From contig JACKMB010000004.1 of the NCBI GenBank assembly GCA_024235615.1, forward strand, positions 248,001 to 312,000: a stretch of 64,000 bases of DNA, read 5' to 3'. Origin of the DNA: Thauera sp. GTDB lineage: Bacteria > Pseudomonadota > Gammaproteobacteria > Burkholderiales > Rhodocyclaceae. The notes below the pieces were generated by a model. The model ran no database searches and had not been told where the DNA came from. It saw only the letters and a list, made by a program, of their open reading frames with translations. How positions within the stretch are numbered: the first letter of the stretch is position 1; each line of letters starts with the position of its first letter. The translations under genes and the position numbers were made by a program. Below are positions 53,616 to 62,212 of the stretch, piece after piece.

Positions 53616-54656
53616 ATGAAGCACGCCGCATCCTTCCTTCGCGCCGCCGTCCTCGTCGCCCTCGGCGGTGCCGTCGGCACCGCATCGGCCGACATCACCG
53701 TCATCTCCTTCGGCGGCGCCTCGCAGAAGGCGCAGGACAAGGCCTACTACGCGCCCTTTGCCAAGGCCACCGGTGTCAAGGTCGTCGCCGGCGAGTACAA
53801 CGGCGAGCAGGCCAAGGTGAAGGCCATGGTCGAGGCCGGCAACGTGACCTGGGACGTGCTCGAGGTCGAGTCGCCCGAGCTGGTGCGCGGCTGCGAGGAA
53901 GGCCTGTTCGAGAAGATCGACTTCGCGCAGGTGGGCGACAAGGCGGACTTCGTGCCGGCGGCGGTAAACGAATGCGGCGTCGGCATCTTCGTGTGGTCGA
54001 CCGCGCTGGCCTACAACGCCGACCGCCTCAAGGAGGCGCCGACCTCCTGGGCCGACTTCTGGAACGTGGACAAATTCCCCGGCAAGCGCGGCCTGCGCAA
54101 GGGCGCGAAGTACACCCTCGAATTCGCCCTGCTCGCCGATGGCGTGCCGACCAGCGATGTATACAAGGTGCTCGCCACCCCGGCCGGTGTCGACCGCGCC
54201 TTCGCCAAGCTCGACAAGCTCAAGGCGAACATCCAGTGGTGGGAAGCCGGCGCGCAGCCGCCGCAGCTGCTCGCCTCGGGCGACCTGGTCATGAGCGCCG
54301 CCTACAACGGCCGCATCTCCGCTGCGCAGGTCGAAGGCAAGAACCTCAAGGTGGTCTGGAACGGCAGCATCTACGACGTCGATTCGTGGGCCATTCCCAA
54401 GGGCTCGCCGAACAAGGCCGACGCGCTCAAGTTCATCCGCTTCGCCAGCCAGCCGGACAACCAGGCGGTGTTCTCCGGCGAGATCGCCTACGGCCCGGTC
54501 AACCTCAAGGCGGTCCCGGCCATCGACGCCAAGGTCGCCGCCGGCTTGCCGACCTCGCCCGAGAACATGACGGGCGCGATGGCGACCGACACCGAGTTCT
54601 GGGTCGAGCACGGCGAGAACCTCGAGCAGCGCTTCAACGCCTGGGCCGCGCGCTGA
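53616..54656 (+). CDS. PotD-like periplasmic solute-binding protein
   Basis: 346 residues. A 25-residue signal peptide ends in TASA. The mature chain is a family 1/PotD-like binding protein: ITVISFGGASQKAQDKAYY at the start and WNVDKFPGKRGLRKG in the middle. It captures the substrate for the ABC importer. It lies 87 bases after the ATPase gene, and a 117-base gap to the permease gene follows. Confidence 0.9.
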   Translation: MKHAASFLRAAVLVALGGAVGTASADITVISFGGASQKAQDKAYYAPFAKATGVKVVAGEYNGEQAKVKAMVEAGNVTWDVLEVESPELVRGCEEGLFEKIDFAQVGDKADFVPAAVNECGVGIFVWSTALAYNADRLKEAPTSWADFWNVDKFPGKRGLRKGAKYTLEFALLADGVPTSDVYKVLATPAGVDRAFAKLDKLKANIQWWEAGAQPPQLLASGDLVMSAAYNGRISAAQVEGKNLKVVWNGSIYDVDSWAIPKGSPNKADALKFIRFASQPDNQAVFSGEIAYGPVNLKAVPAIDAKVAAGLPTSPENMTGAMATDTEFWVEHGENLEQRFNAWAAR

Positions 54657-54773
54657 GCGCTGCCTTCGTCGCATGCCCGCGCGCGGGCATGCCTGCGCCG
54701 CCGCGGGCGTCCGGCCCGCGGTGGCGGCCGCGACGCGCGGCCACCGTCTCCATCTGACCGAGTGGACAAGTCC

Positions 54774-56048
54774 ATGAGCACTGCCGTCGACACCTCCGCT
54801 GCCGTACCCTTGCCCGCCGAGGGCGACGGCACGCCGCTGAAGAAGCGCCTGCGCCGCGCCGAGCGTCGCCGCAACCTGCTCTTCGGCGCCCTGATCCTGC
54901 CGCTCGCGCTGGTGGTGCTGGTGGCCTTCATCTGGCCGATCGGCTCGCTGCTGACGATCGGCGTCGATAACCCCGAGATCCACGACAACCTGCCGCGCAC
55001 GCTCGCCGTGCTCGAGGACTGGAACGGCAGCGCGCCGCCGGACGAGGCCGCCTTCCGCGCGCTCGCCGACGAGCTCGCAGCGGCCAAGGGCTCGCCGGCG
55101 ATCGCCGCGATCGCCAAGCGCCTGAACCGCGAGAACGCCGGCTATCGCAGCCTGGTCATGAAGACCGCGCGCAAGCTGCCGCTCGACGCCGCCGTGCCGG
55201 CGCGCGAGGCGCTGGTGGCGATCGATGCGCAGTGGGGCGAGCTCGCCACCTGGCAGGCGATCCACCGCGCCGGCGGCGCGCTGACGCCCTTCTACCTGCT
55301 CGCCGCGATCGACCGCGCCATCGACGCCGACGGCGACATCGTCGCCGCCCCCGAGGACGAGCGCATCTATGTGGACGTGCTGCTGCGCACCTTCTGGATG
55401 AGCCTGATTGTCACGGTGTGCTGCCTGGCGCTCGGCTTCCCGGTGGCCTACCTGATGGCCAGCCTGTCCACCCGCCACAGCAACATGCTGATGATCTTCG
55501 TGCTGCTGCCGTTCTGGACCTCGGTGCTGGTGCGCGTGGCGGCGTGGATCGTGCTGCTGCAGAACGAGGGCCTGGTGAACCGCCTGCTGATGTGGCTCGG
55601 CCTCACCGACAGCCCGCTCCAGCTCCTGTTCAACCGCTTCGGCGTGTATGTGGCGATGGTCCACATCCTGCTGCCCTTCATGGTGCTGCCGCTGTACTCG
55701 GTGATGAAGGGCATCTCGCCGGTATACATGCGCGCCGCGCTCTCGCTCGGCTGCCCGCCCTTCCGCAGCTTCTGGAAGATCTACTTCCCGCAGACCCTGC
55801 CCGGCATCGGCGCCGGCGGCCTGCTGGTGTTCATCATGTGCATGGGCTACTACATCACGCCCGCGCTGCTCGGCGGCCCGAAGGAGCAGATGCTGAGCTA
55901 CTTCATCGCCTTCTACACCAACCAGACGATCAACTGGGGCATGGCGGCCGCGCTCTCCGCGGTGCTGCTGGCGGCGACCCTGCTGCTGTACATGGTCTAT
56001 GCCCGCTACCTCGGGCCGACCCGGGTCAAGTACATGAAGGCACGCTGA
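54774..56048 (+). CDS. Polyamine-type ABC permease, PotB-like, with large periplasmic insertion
   Basis: 424 residues, about 140 more than PotB. TM1 is at about 37-62, then a hydrophilic, helical segment of about 145 residues (63-207) predicted to lie in the periplasm, then five more helices. The EAA loop is MRAALSLGCPPFRSFWKIYFP (core AALSLGCPPFRSFWKIYFP). It forms the channel with the next permease. ATG 54774 has no strong ribosome site; a GTG at 54762 is an alternative. Confidence 0.88.
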   Translation: MSTAVDTSAAVPLPAEGDGTPLKKRLRRAERRRNLLFGALILPLALVVLVAFIWPIGSLLTIGVDNPEIHDNLPRTLAVLEDWNGSAPPDEAAFRALADELAAAKGSPAIAAIAKRLNRENAGYRSLVMKTARKLPLDAAVPAREALVAIDAQWGELATWQAIHRAGGALTPFYLLAAIDRAIDADGDIVAAPEDERIYVDVLLRTFWMSLIVTVCCLALGFPVAYLMASLSTRHSNMLMIFVLLPFWTSVLVRVAAWIVLLQNEGLVNRLLMWLGLTDSPLQLLFNRFGVYVAMVHILLPFMVLPLYSVMKGISPVYMRAALSLGCPPFRSFWKIYFPQTLPGIGAGGLLVFIMCMGYYITPALLGGPKEQMLSYFIAFYTNQTINWGMAAALSAVLLAATLLLYMVYARYLGPTRVKYMKAR

Positions 56049-56059
56049 GGACGACGACG

Positions 56060-56884
56060 ATGCTGCAACCCTACGCTTCGCCCGTGGAACGGGCATGGTA
56101 TTTCGGCATGCGCGGGCTGGTCGGACTGATCCTGGCCTTCCTGTTCCTGCCCATCTTGGTCATCGTGCCGCTGTCCTTCAACGCCGACAGCTTCCTGATG
56201 TACCCGATGTCGGGCTTCTCGCTGCGCTGGTACGAGGAGTTCGCCACCTCGCCGGCCTGGCGGCAGGCGCTGATGAACAGCCTGATCGTGTCGCCGCTCG
56301 CCACCCTGCTGGCGATGGTGCTCGGCACCCTGGCCTCGATCGGCCTGGTGCGTGCCGACTTCCCCGGCAAGGCCCTGCTCACCGCCGTGCTGATCTCGCC
56401 GATGGTGGTGCCGGTGGTGGTGATCGGCGTGGCGATGTACATCTTCTTCGCCCCGCTCGGCCTCACCGGCAGCTACACCGGCCTGGTGCTGGCGCATGCC
56501 ATCCTCGGCGTGCCCTTCGTCGTCACCACGGTGACCGCGACGCTGCAGGGCTTCGACTTCAACCTGGTGCGCGCGGCCTCCAGCCTCGGCGCCAACCCGG
56601 TCACCACCTTCTTCCGCGTCACCCTGCCGATGGTCGCGCCCGGGATCATCTCGGGCGGCCTGTTCGCCTTCGCAACCTCCTTCGACGAGGTCGTGGTGAC
56701 GCTCTTCCTCGCCAGCCCCGAGCAGGCGACGCTGCCGCGGCAGATGTTCGCCGGCATCCGCGAGAACATCAGCCCGACCATCGCCGCGGTCGCGACCATC
56801 CTCATCGTGCTGTCGACGCTGATGCTGATGACCCTCGAATGGCTGCGCCGGCGTGCCGAGCGTATGCGCGGCGCGCGCCGCTGA
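56060..56884 (+). CDS. Polyamine-type ABC permease, PotC-like
   Basis: 274 residues, PotC length, with six membrane helices. The EAA loop core is RAASSLGANPVTTFFRVTLP, contacting the ATPase. It starts 11 bases after the PotB-like gene. The upstream open frame is a shadow. It completes the importer. Confidence 0.92.
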   Translation: MLQPYASPVERAWYFGMRGLVGLILAFLFLPILVIVPLSFNADSFLMYPMSGFSLRWYEEFATSPAWRQALMNSLIVSPLATLLAMVLGTLASIGLVRADFPGKALLTAVLISPMVVPVVVIGVAMYIFFAPLGLTGSYTGLVLAHAILGVPFVVTTVTATLQGFDFNLVRAASSLGANPVTTFFRVTLPMVAPGIISGGLFAFATSFDEVVVTLFLASPEQATLPRQMFAGIRENISPTIAAVATILIVLSTLMLMTLEWLRRRAERMRGARR

Positions 56885-56961
56885 GCGACCCGACCACGCC
56901 AAGCCCGGCACGCCCCGAGCACACACCGAAGCTTTCCCCGACCACCCGACGGACACCGACC

Positions 56962-58422
56962 ATGAGCCTGAACCTGAAAGATCCCGACCTCTTCCGCACC
57001 CGCTGCTACGTCGACGGGCAGTGGATCGACGCCGACGACGGCGCCACCCTGAGCATCCGCAACCCCGCCACGGGCGAGGCGCTCGGCACCATCCCGCGCA
57101 TGGGCGCGGCCGAGACCCGGCGCGCCATCGAGGCCGCCAACACGGCGTGGCCGGCGTGGCGCGCGCTGACCGCCGGCGCGCGCGCGAAGATCCTGCGGCG
57201 CTGGTTCGAGCTCATCCTCGCCAACCAGGAAGACCTCGCCGTGCTGATGACCAGCGAGCAGGGCAAGCCGCTCGCCGAGGCGCGCGGCGAGGTGCTCTAC
57301 GCCGCCTCCTTCATCGAGTGGTTCGCCGAGGAAGGCAAGCGCATCTACGGCGACGTGATCCCCGGCCACCAGCCCGACAAGCGCATCGTCGTCACCAAGG
57401 AGCCGATCGGCGTGTGCGCGGCGATCACGCCGTGGAACTTCCCGGCGGCGATGATCACCCGCAAGGCCGGCCCGGCGCTCGCGGCCGGGTGCACGATGGT
57501 CTTGAAGCCCGCCACGCAGACGCCGTACTCGGCGTTGGCGCTGGCGGTGCTCGCCGAGCGCGCGGGGATTCCCAAGGGCGTGTTCAGCGTGGTCACCGGC
57601 GGCGCGGCCGAGATCGGCGGCGAGCTGACCGCCAACCCGATCGTGCGCAAGCTCACCTTCACCGGCTCCACCGAGATCGGCGTCAAGCTGATGTCGCAGT
57701 GCGCGCCCAGCATCAAGAAGCTCTCGCTCGAGCTCGGCGGCAACGCCCCCTTCATCGTCTTCGACGACGCCGACCTCGACGCCGCGGTCGAGGGCGCGCT
57801 CGCCTCCAAGTACCGCAACACCGGGCAGACCTGCGTGTGCGCCAACCGCCTGCTGGTGCAGGACGGCGTGTACGACGCCTTCGCCGCCAAGCTCGCCGCC
57901 GCGGTGGCGCGCCTGAAGGTGGGCAACGGCCTCGCCGAGGGCAGCACCCAGGGCCCGCTGATCGACATGAACGCGGTGGCCAAGGTCGAGGAGCACATCG
58001 CCGACGCGGTGGAGAAGGGCGCGCGCGTGCTCGCCGGCGGCAAGCGCCACGCGCTCGGCGGCAGCTTCTTCGAGCCCACCATCCTGGTCGACGTGACCCC
58101 GGCGATGAAGGTGGCGCGCGAGGAGACCTTCGGCCCGGTGGCGCCGCTGTTCCGCTTCAAGGACGAGGCCGAGGCGATCCGCATGGCCAACGACACCGAG
58201 TTCGGCCTGGCGGCGTACTTCTACGCCAGCTCTATGAACCGCGTGTGGCGGGTCGGCGAGGCGCTGGAGTACGGCATCGTCGGCATCAACACCGGGATCA
58301 TCTCGACCGAGGTCGCGCCCTTCGGCGGCATGAAGTCCTCCGGCCTCGGCCGCGAAGGCTCCAAGTACGGCATCGAGGACTACCTCGAGGTCAAGTATCT
58401 GTGCATGGGCGGCGTGCAGTGA
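56962..58422 (+). CDS. gabD: Succinate/glutarate-semialdehyde dehydrogenase (GabD/DavD family)
   Basis: 486 residues of the aldehyde dehydrogenase family. The catalytic C291 lies in GQTCVCAN, where the second Cys two residues on is characteristic of SSADH; the general base Glu is in LELGGNAPF, and GSTEIGVK is the NAD(P) loop. It oxidises succinate semialdehyde to succinate; homologues also oxidise glutarate semialdehyde to glutarate (DavD). It lies between the transporter and gabT. ATG 56962 gives the family N-terminus. Confidence 0.93.
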   Translation: MSLNLKDPDLFRTRCYVDGQWIDADDGATLSIRNPATGEALGTIPRMGAAETRRAIEAANTAWPAWRALTAGARAKILRRWFELILANQEDLAVLMTSEQGKPLAEARGEVLYAASFIEWFAEEGKRIYGDVIPGHQPDKRIVVTKEPIGVCAAITPWNFPAAMITRKAGPALAAGCTMVLKPATQTPYSALALAVLAERAGIPKGVFSVVTGGAAEIGGELTANPIVRKLTFTGSTEIGVKLMSQCAPSIKKLSLELGGNAPFIVFDDADLDAAVEGALASKYRNTGQTCVCANRLLVQDGVYDAFAAKLAAAVARLKVGNGLAEGSTQGPLIDMNAVAKVEEHIADAVEKGARVLAGGKRHALGGSFFEPTILVDVTPAMKVAREETFGPVAPLFRFKDEAEAIRMANDTEFGLAAYFYASSMNRVWRVGEALEYGIVGINTGIISTEVAPFGGMKSSGLGREGSKYGIEDYLEVKYLCMGGVQ

Positions 58423-58459
58423 GCCGCCGCCACCCCAACCGAATCGACAGGAGAAACCC

Positions 58460-59761
58460 ATGAACGCCAACACCATCCCCCCCGGCCTGCACAACGCCGA
58501 CTTCATGGCCCGCCGTGCCGCCGCGCTGCCGCGCGGCGTCGGCCAGGCCCACCCGCTGTTCGCCACCAAGGCGCTCAACGCCGAGGTCTGGGACGTCGAG
58601 GGCCGCCGGTTCATCGACTTCGTCGCCGGCATCGCCGTGGTCAACACCGGGCACTGCCACCCGCGCGTGGTCGCCGCGGCGCAGGCGCAGCTCACCCACT
58701 TCAGCCACACCTGCTTCCAGGTCGTGGCCTACGACGGCTACCTGCGCCTGGCCGAGCGCCTCAACGCGCTCGCGCCGGGGGACGCCCCGAAGAAGACCAT
58801 GCTGGTGAGCACCGGCGCCGAGGCGGTCGAGAACGCGGTCAAGATCGCGCGCGCCTTTACCGGCCGCCCGGGCGTGATCGCCTTCAACGGCGCCTTCCAC
58901 GGCCGCACGCTGCTGGCGCTCGGACTCACCGGCAAGGTCGACCCCTACAAGCTCGGCGTCGGCCCCTTCCCGGGGGAGATCTACCACGCCCCCTATCCGT
59001 GCGCGCTGCACGACATCAGCGTGGATGACGCCATCCATGGCGTCGAGCTGCTGTTCAAGAACGACATCGAGGCCCGCCGCGTCGCCGCCTTCATCGTCGA
59101 GCCGGTGCAGGGCGAGGGGGGCTACTACCCCGCTCCTGCCGAGTTCCTGCAGCGCCTGCGTGCGCTCGCCGACAAGCATGGCATCCTGCTGATCGCCGAC
59201 GAGATCCAGTCCGGCATCGGCCGCTGCGGCAAGATGTTCGCGGTCGAGCACAGCGACGTGGTGCCCGACCTCATCACCCTGGCCAAGGGCCTCGGCGGCG
59301 GCTTCCCGGTCGCCGCGGTGGTGGGCCGCGCCGAGGTGATGGACGCGCTCGCTCCGGGCGGGCTGGGCAGCACCTACGCTGGCGCGCCGATGGCCTGCGC
59401 CGCCGCGCTCGCCGTCCTCGACGTCATGGAGGAGGAGAAGCTGTGCGAGCGCGCGCTCGCGATCGGCGAGCACATGCAGCGCCGCCTGCGCGAGCTGGCC
59501 ACGCGCCACAAGTGCATCGGCGACGTGCGCGGCCTGGGCGCGATGGTGGCGGTGGAGTTCTTCCACGACGGCGACCACGCGCGTCCTGCGCCCGAGATCG
59601 CCAAGGCGGTGATCGCCGCGGCGCTGCAGCGCGGCCTGCTGCTGCTGTCCTGCGGCAGCTACGGCAACGTGCTGCGCCTGATGGTGCCGCTCACCATCGA
59701 GCAGGCGGTGCTCGACGAAGGCCTCGACCTCCTCGCCGCGGCGATGGACGCCGCGGCCTGA
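58460..59761 (+). CDS. gabT: 4-aminobutyrate / 5-aminovalerate aminotransferase (GabT/DavT family)
   Basis: 433 residues of class III aminotransferases. The PLP lysine is K276 in [33 protein letters not shown] binds the cofactor phosphate and [12 protein letters not shown] carries the conserved Asp. It moves the amino group of GABA (or 5-aminovalerate) to 2-oxoglutarate, giving the semialdehyde used by GabD. It has a good ribosome site (CAGGAG) and is the last gene of the transporter-gabDT unit. Confidence 0.94.
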   Translation: MNANTIPPGLHNADFMARRAAALPRGVGQAHPLFATKALNAEVWDVEGRRFIDFVAGIAVVNTGHCHPRVVAAAQAQLTHFSHTCFQVVAYDGYLRLAERLNALAPGDAPKKTMLVSTGAEAVENAVKIARAFTGRPGVIAFNGAFHGRTLLALGLTGKVDPYKLGVGPFPGEIYHAPYPCALHDISVDDAIHGVELLFKNDIEARRVAAFIVEPVQGEGGYYPAPAEFLQRLRALADKHGILLIADEIQSGIGRCGKMFAVEHSDVVPDLITLAKGLGGGFPVAAVVGRAEVMDALAPGGLGSTYAGAPMACAAALAVLDVMEEEKLCERALAIGEHMQRRLRELATRHKCIGDVRGLGAMVAVEFFHDGDHARPAPEIAKAVIAAALQRGLLLLSCGSYGNVLRLMVPLTIEQAVLDEGLDLLAAAMDAAA

Positions 59762-59780
59762 TCGGGCTCGCGTCCGTGAG

Positions 59781-59812
59781 CCGAAGGGCGCTGCGGATTC
59801 AGCGCCCTTCGG
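59781..59812. terminator. Bidirectional terminator between gabT and lhgO
   Basis: CCGAAGGGCGCTG (59781-59793) pairs perfectly with CAGCGCCCTTCGG (59800-59812), a 13-base stem with a 6-base loop. It starts 20 bases after gabT and covers the stop and last four codons of the convergent lhgO. No T-run on either side. Confidence 0.65.
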
Positions 59813-60911
59813 CGGCGAGCATCGCCGCGACATGCTCGCCGATCGCGAGCGCCGCGGTGAGGCCGGGCGACTCGATGCCGTACAGATGTACCAGCCCCGG
59901 CGTGCCATGCGCCGCCGGGCCGTCGATGCGGAAGTCGGCGTCTGGCTCGCCGGGGCCGACGATCTTCGGGCGCACGCCGGCATAGCCCGGCTGCAGGCGC
60001 TCCGTGTCGAGGTCCGGCCACCAGCGCCGGATCGCGCCGGCGAAGCGCTCCACCCGCGCGGGATCGACCGTGTAGTCCGGTGCGGCGATCCATTCCACGT
60101 CGGGGCCGAACTTCGCCTGCCCGCCCAGGTCCAGGGTCAGGTGCACGCCCAGCCCGCCCGGCTCCGGGATCGGGTAGATCAGGCGCGAGAACGGTGCCTT
60201 GCCGGCGTAGCTGAAATACACCCCGCGCGCGTAATGCGCCTGTGGGGCGCGCGCGGCTGCGGGGGCGGCGATCGCGCGCCCGAGCGCGGGTGCGTCCAGC
60301 CCCGCGGCATTCACCACCCGCTTCGCCTTCAGCTCGGTGGCGGCCTCGCCGCCGATGCGCAGCACGATGCCGTCCGCCTCCGCGCGGCCCTCCAGCACCG
60401 GGCTGCCAAGCGCGAGCAGCGCGCCGTGGCGCTCGGCCTCGCCGAGCAGGGACAGCATCAGGCCGTGGCTGTCGACGATGCCGGTCGAGGGCGACAGCAG
60501 CGCGGCGTGGCCGGCGAGCGCCGGCTCCAGCGCGGCGAGCTCGGCGGCGTCGAGGCGGCGCAGGTCGTCCACGCCGTTGGCGTGCGCGCGCTCGGCGATC
60601 GCCTGCAGCGCCGGTGCCTGCGCCGCGGCGCTGGCGACCACCAGCTTGCCGCAGCGCGCGTGGTCCACCCCGTGCTGTGCGCACCAGGCGTACAGGCGCT
60701 GGCGGCCCTCCACGCACAGGCGGGCCTTGAGCGAGCCGGGCGGGTAGTACAGCCCGGCGTGGATCACCTCGCTGTTGCGTGCGCTGATGCCGGTGCCGAA
60801 GGCGGTCTCGCGCTCGATGACCACCACCTCGAGGCCGGCGCGGGCGAGGCTGTGTGCGCAGGCGAGGCCGACCACGCCGGCGCCGATCACGACGCTATCG
60901 ACTGTTTCCAT
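59799..60911 (-). CDS. lhgO: FAD-dependent oxidoreductase, L-2-hydroxyglutarate oxidase-like
   Basis: 370 residues of the DAO family. The Rossmann motif [19 protein letters not shown] is at the N-terminus, followed by [29 protein letters not shown] strongly recalls LhgO (core [15 protein letters not shown]). LhgO oxidises L-2-hydroxyglutarate to 2-oxoglutarate. In E. coli and Pseudomonas it works with CsiD and neighbours gabDT; no CsiD is seen here. ATG 60911 was chosen because it begins the FAD fold; the frame runs to 61049. Alternatives are other 2-hydroxyacid or amino-acid oxidases of the same family. Confidence 0.75.
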   Translation of the reverse strand: METVDSVVIGAGVVGLACAHSLARAGLEVVVIERETAFGTGISARNSEVIHAGLYYPPGSLKARLCVEGRQRLYAWCAQHGVDHARCGKLVVASAAAQAPALQAIAERAHANGVDDLRRLDAAELAALEPALAGHAALLSPSTGIVDSHGLMLSLLGEAERHGALLALGSPVLEGRAEADGIVLRIGGEAATELKAKRVVNAAGLDAPALGRAIAAPAAARAPQAHYARGVYFSYAGKAPFSRLIYPIPEPGGLGVHLTLDLGGQAKFGPDVEWIAAPDYTVDPARVERFAGAIRRWWPDLDTERLQPGYAGVRPKIVGPGEPDADFRIDGPAAHGTPGLVHLYGIESPGLTAALAIGEHVAAMLAAEGR

Positions 60912-61185
60912 GGGCTTGGGACGGCTGGACGCGTGTGTGAGCGCCGGCCGGAAGGGTTGCGCAGAGGCCGTTGTAGCAGATCGCCGACGTCGCGCGGAAG
61001 AGGGGGAGACCCTGCCGGGCCGCAGCTGCTGGCGATTCGACGCCCGCAAATGGCGGCCGGGCGCGTTCGGCTATCAGGGAAAACGCCGAGCGCCGTGGTG
61101 GTGCGCTGCGGGCGGGGGTGTTGTTAAAGTGTGGCCGTCCATCGATGGGCAGATTATCGAAACTTATTCAATGGAGGAGTCATCG
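60912..61185. other. Intergenic region between divergent lhgO and TAXI receptor genes
   Basis: 274 bases without a convincing gene. It must hold the promoters of both divergent genes. The part next to the TAXI gene (61120-61172) is less GC-rich (TTGTTAAAG, AGATTATCGAAACTTATTC), but I cannot place a -35/-10 pair with normal spacing. Confidence 0.5.
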
Positions 61186-62136
61186 ATGAAGTCCCTGATC
61201 CGCAAGTGTGCCCTCGGTACCGTGTTCGTCGCCATGACCACCGCGGCCTCGGCCGCCACCTTCGTCAACGTGCTGACCGGCGGCACCAGCGGGGTGTACT
61301 ACCCGCTCGGCGTCACCCTGTCGCAGATCTATGGCGAGGTCATCCCCGGCAGCAAGGTCCAGGTGCAGGCCACCAAGGCCTCCGCCGAGAACCTCAACCT
61401 GCTGCAGGCGGGCCGCGGCGAGATCGGCTTCTCGCTCGCCGACTCGGTCTCCGACGCCTGGAAGGGCAATCCGGATGCGGGCTTCACCAAGCCGCTCGAC
61501 AAGCTGCGCGCGATCGCCTCGGTCTACCCCAACTACATCCAGATCGTGGCGCTGGCCGACGCCAACGTGAAGACGCTCGCCGATCTCAAGGGCAAGCGCA
61601 TCTCGGTCGGCGCGCCGCGCTCCGGTACCGAGATCAACGCGCGCGCCATCCTCAAGGCCGCGGGGCTGTCGTATTCCGACTTCTCCAAGGTCGAGTATCT
61701 GCCCTTCGGTGAGTCGGTCGAGCTCATGAAGAACCGCCAGATCGACGTCACCCTGCAGTCGGCCGGCCTCGGCGTGGCCGCGCTGCGCGACCTCTCCGCG
61801 GCGGTGAAGGTGAACTTCGTTCCCGTGCCGGCCGAGGTGGTCGCCAAGGTGGGCGACCCCGCCTACCGTGCGGCTGCCGTTCCGGCCAACACCTACGAGG
61901 GCCAGGCGGCCGAGGTGCCGACGGTGGCGATCAACAACCTGCTGGTGACCAACGACAAGGTCTCCGAGGAGGTCGCCTACCAGATGACCAAGGGCATCTT
62001 CGACAACCTCGAGCGGCTGGGCAATTCGCACTCCGCCGGTCGCCAGATCAAGCTCGAGAAGGCGGTCGACGGCCTGCCGGTCCCGCTCCATCCGGGCGCC
62101 GAGAAGTTCTACCGCGAGAAGGGTCTGATCAAGTAA
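61186..62136 (+). CDS. TAXI-family TRAP transporter solute receptor
   Basis: 316 residues. The signal peptide ends in ASA (about residue 21). The mature chain shows TAXI features: LTGGTSGVYYPLGVTLSQ, GRGEIGFSLADSVSDAW and GKRISVGAPRSGTEINAR (as SVGAPRSGTE). It binds the substrate, probably an organic acid, for the fused TRAP permease encoded next. ATG 61186 follows a strong GGAGGAG at 61173-61179; the ATG at 61171 lies too close to that site. Confidence 0.92.
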   Translation: MKSLIRKCALGTVFVAMTTAASAATFVNVLTGGTSGVYYPLGVTLSQIYGEVIPGSKVQVQATKASAENLNLLQAGRGEIGFSLADSVSDAWKGNPDAGFTKPLDKLRAIASVYPNYIQIVALADANVKTLADLKGKRISVGAPRSGTEINARAILKAAGLSYSDFSKVEYLPFGESVELMKNRQIDVTLQSAGLGVAALRDLSAAVKVNFVPVPAEVVAKVGDPAYRAAAVPANTYEGQAAEVPTVAINNLLVTNDKVSEEVAYQMTKGIFDNLERLGNSHSAGRQIKLEKAVDGLPVPLHPGAEKFYREKGLIK

Positions 62137-62212
62137 GCCCTCGCTTCCGCCGCCCGGTTGCGCATCGCCGCGCCCGGGCGGGCCGTGCCCCGCTTCCCTC
62201 TCCGGAACCGCC

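Noticed and set aside
53589-56096. An 835-codon minus-strand frame across the ABC transporter genes
   Set aside because: Antisense to binding-protein and permease genes with clear motifs; no ribosome site or domain of its own.
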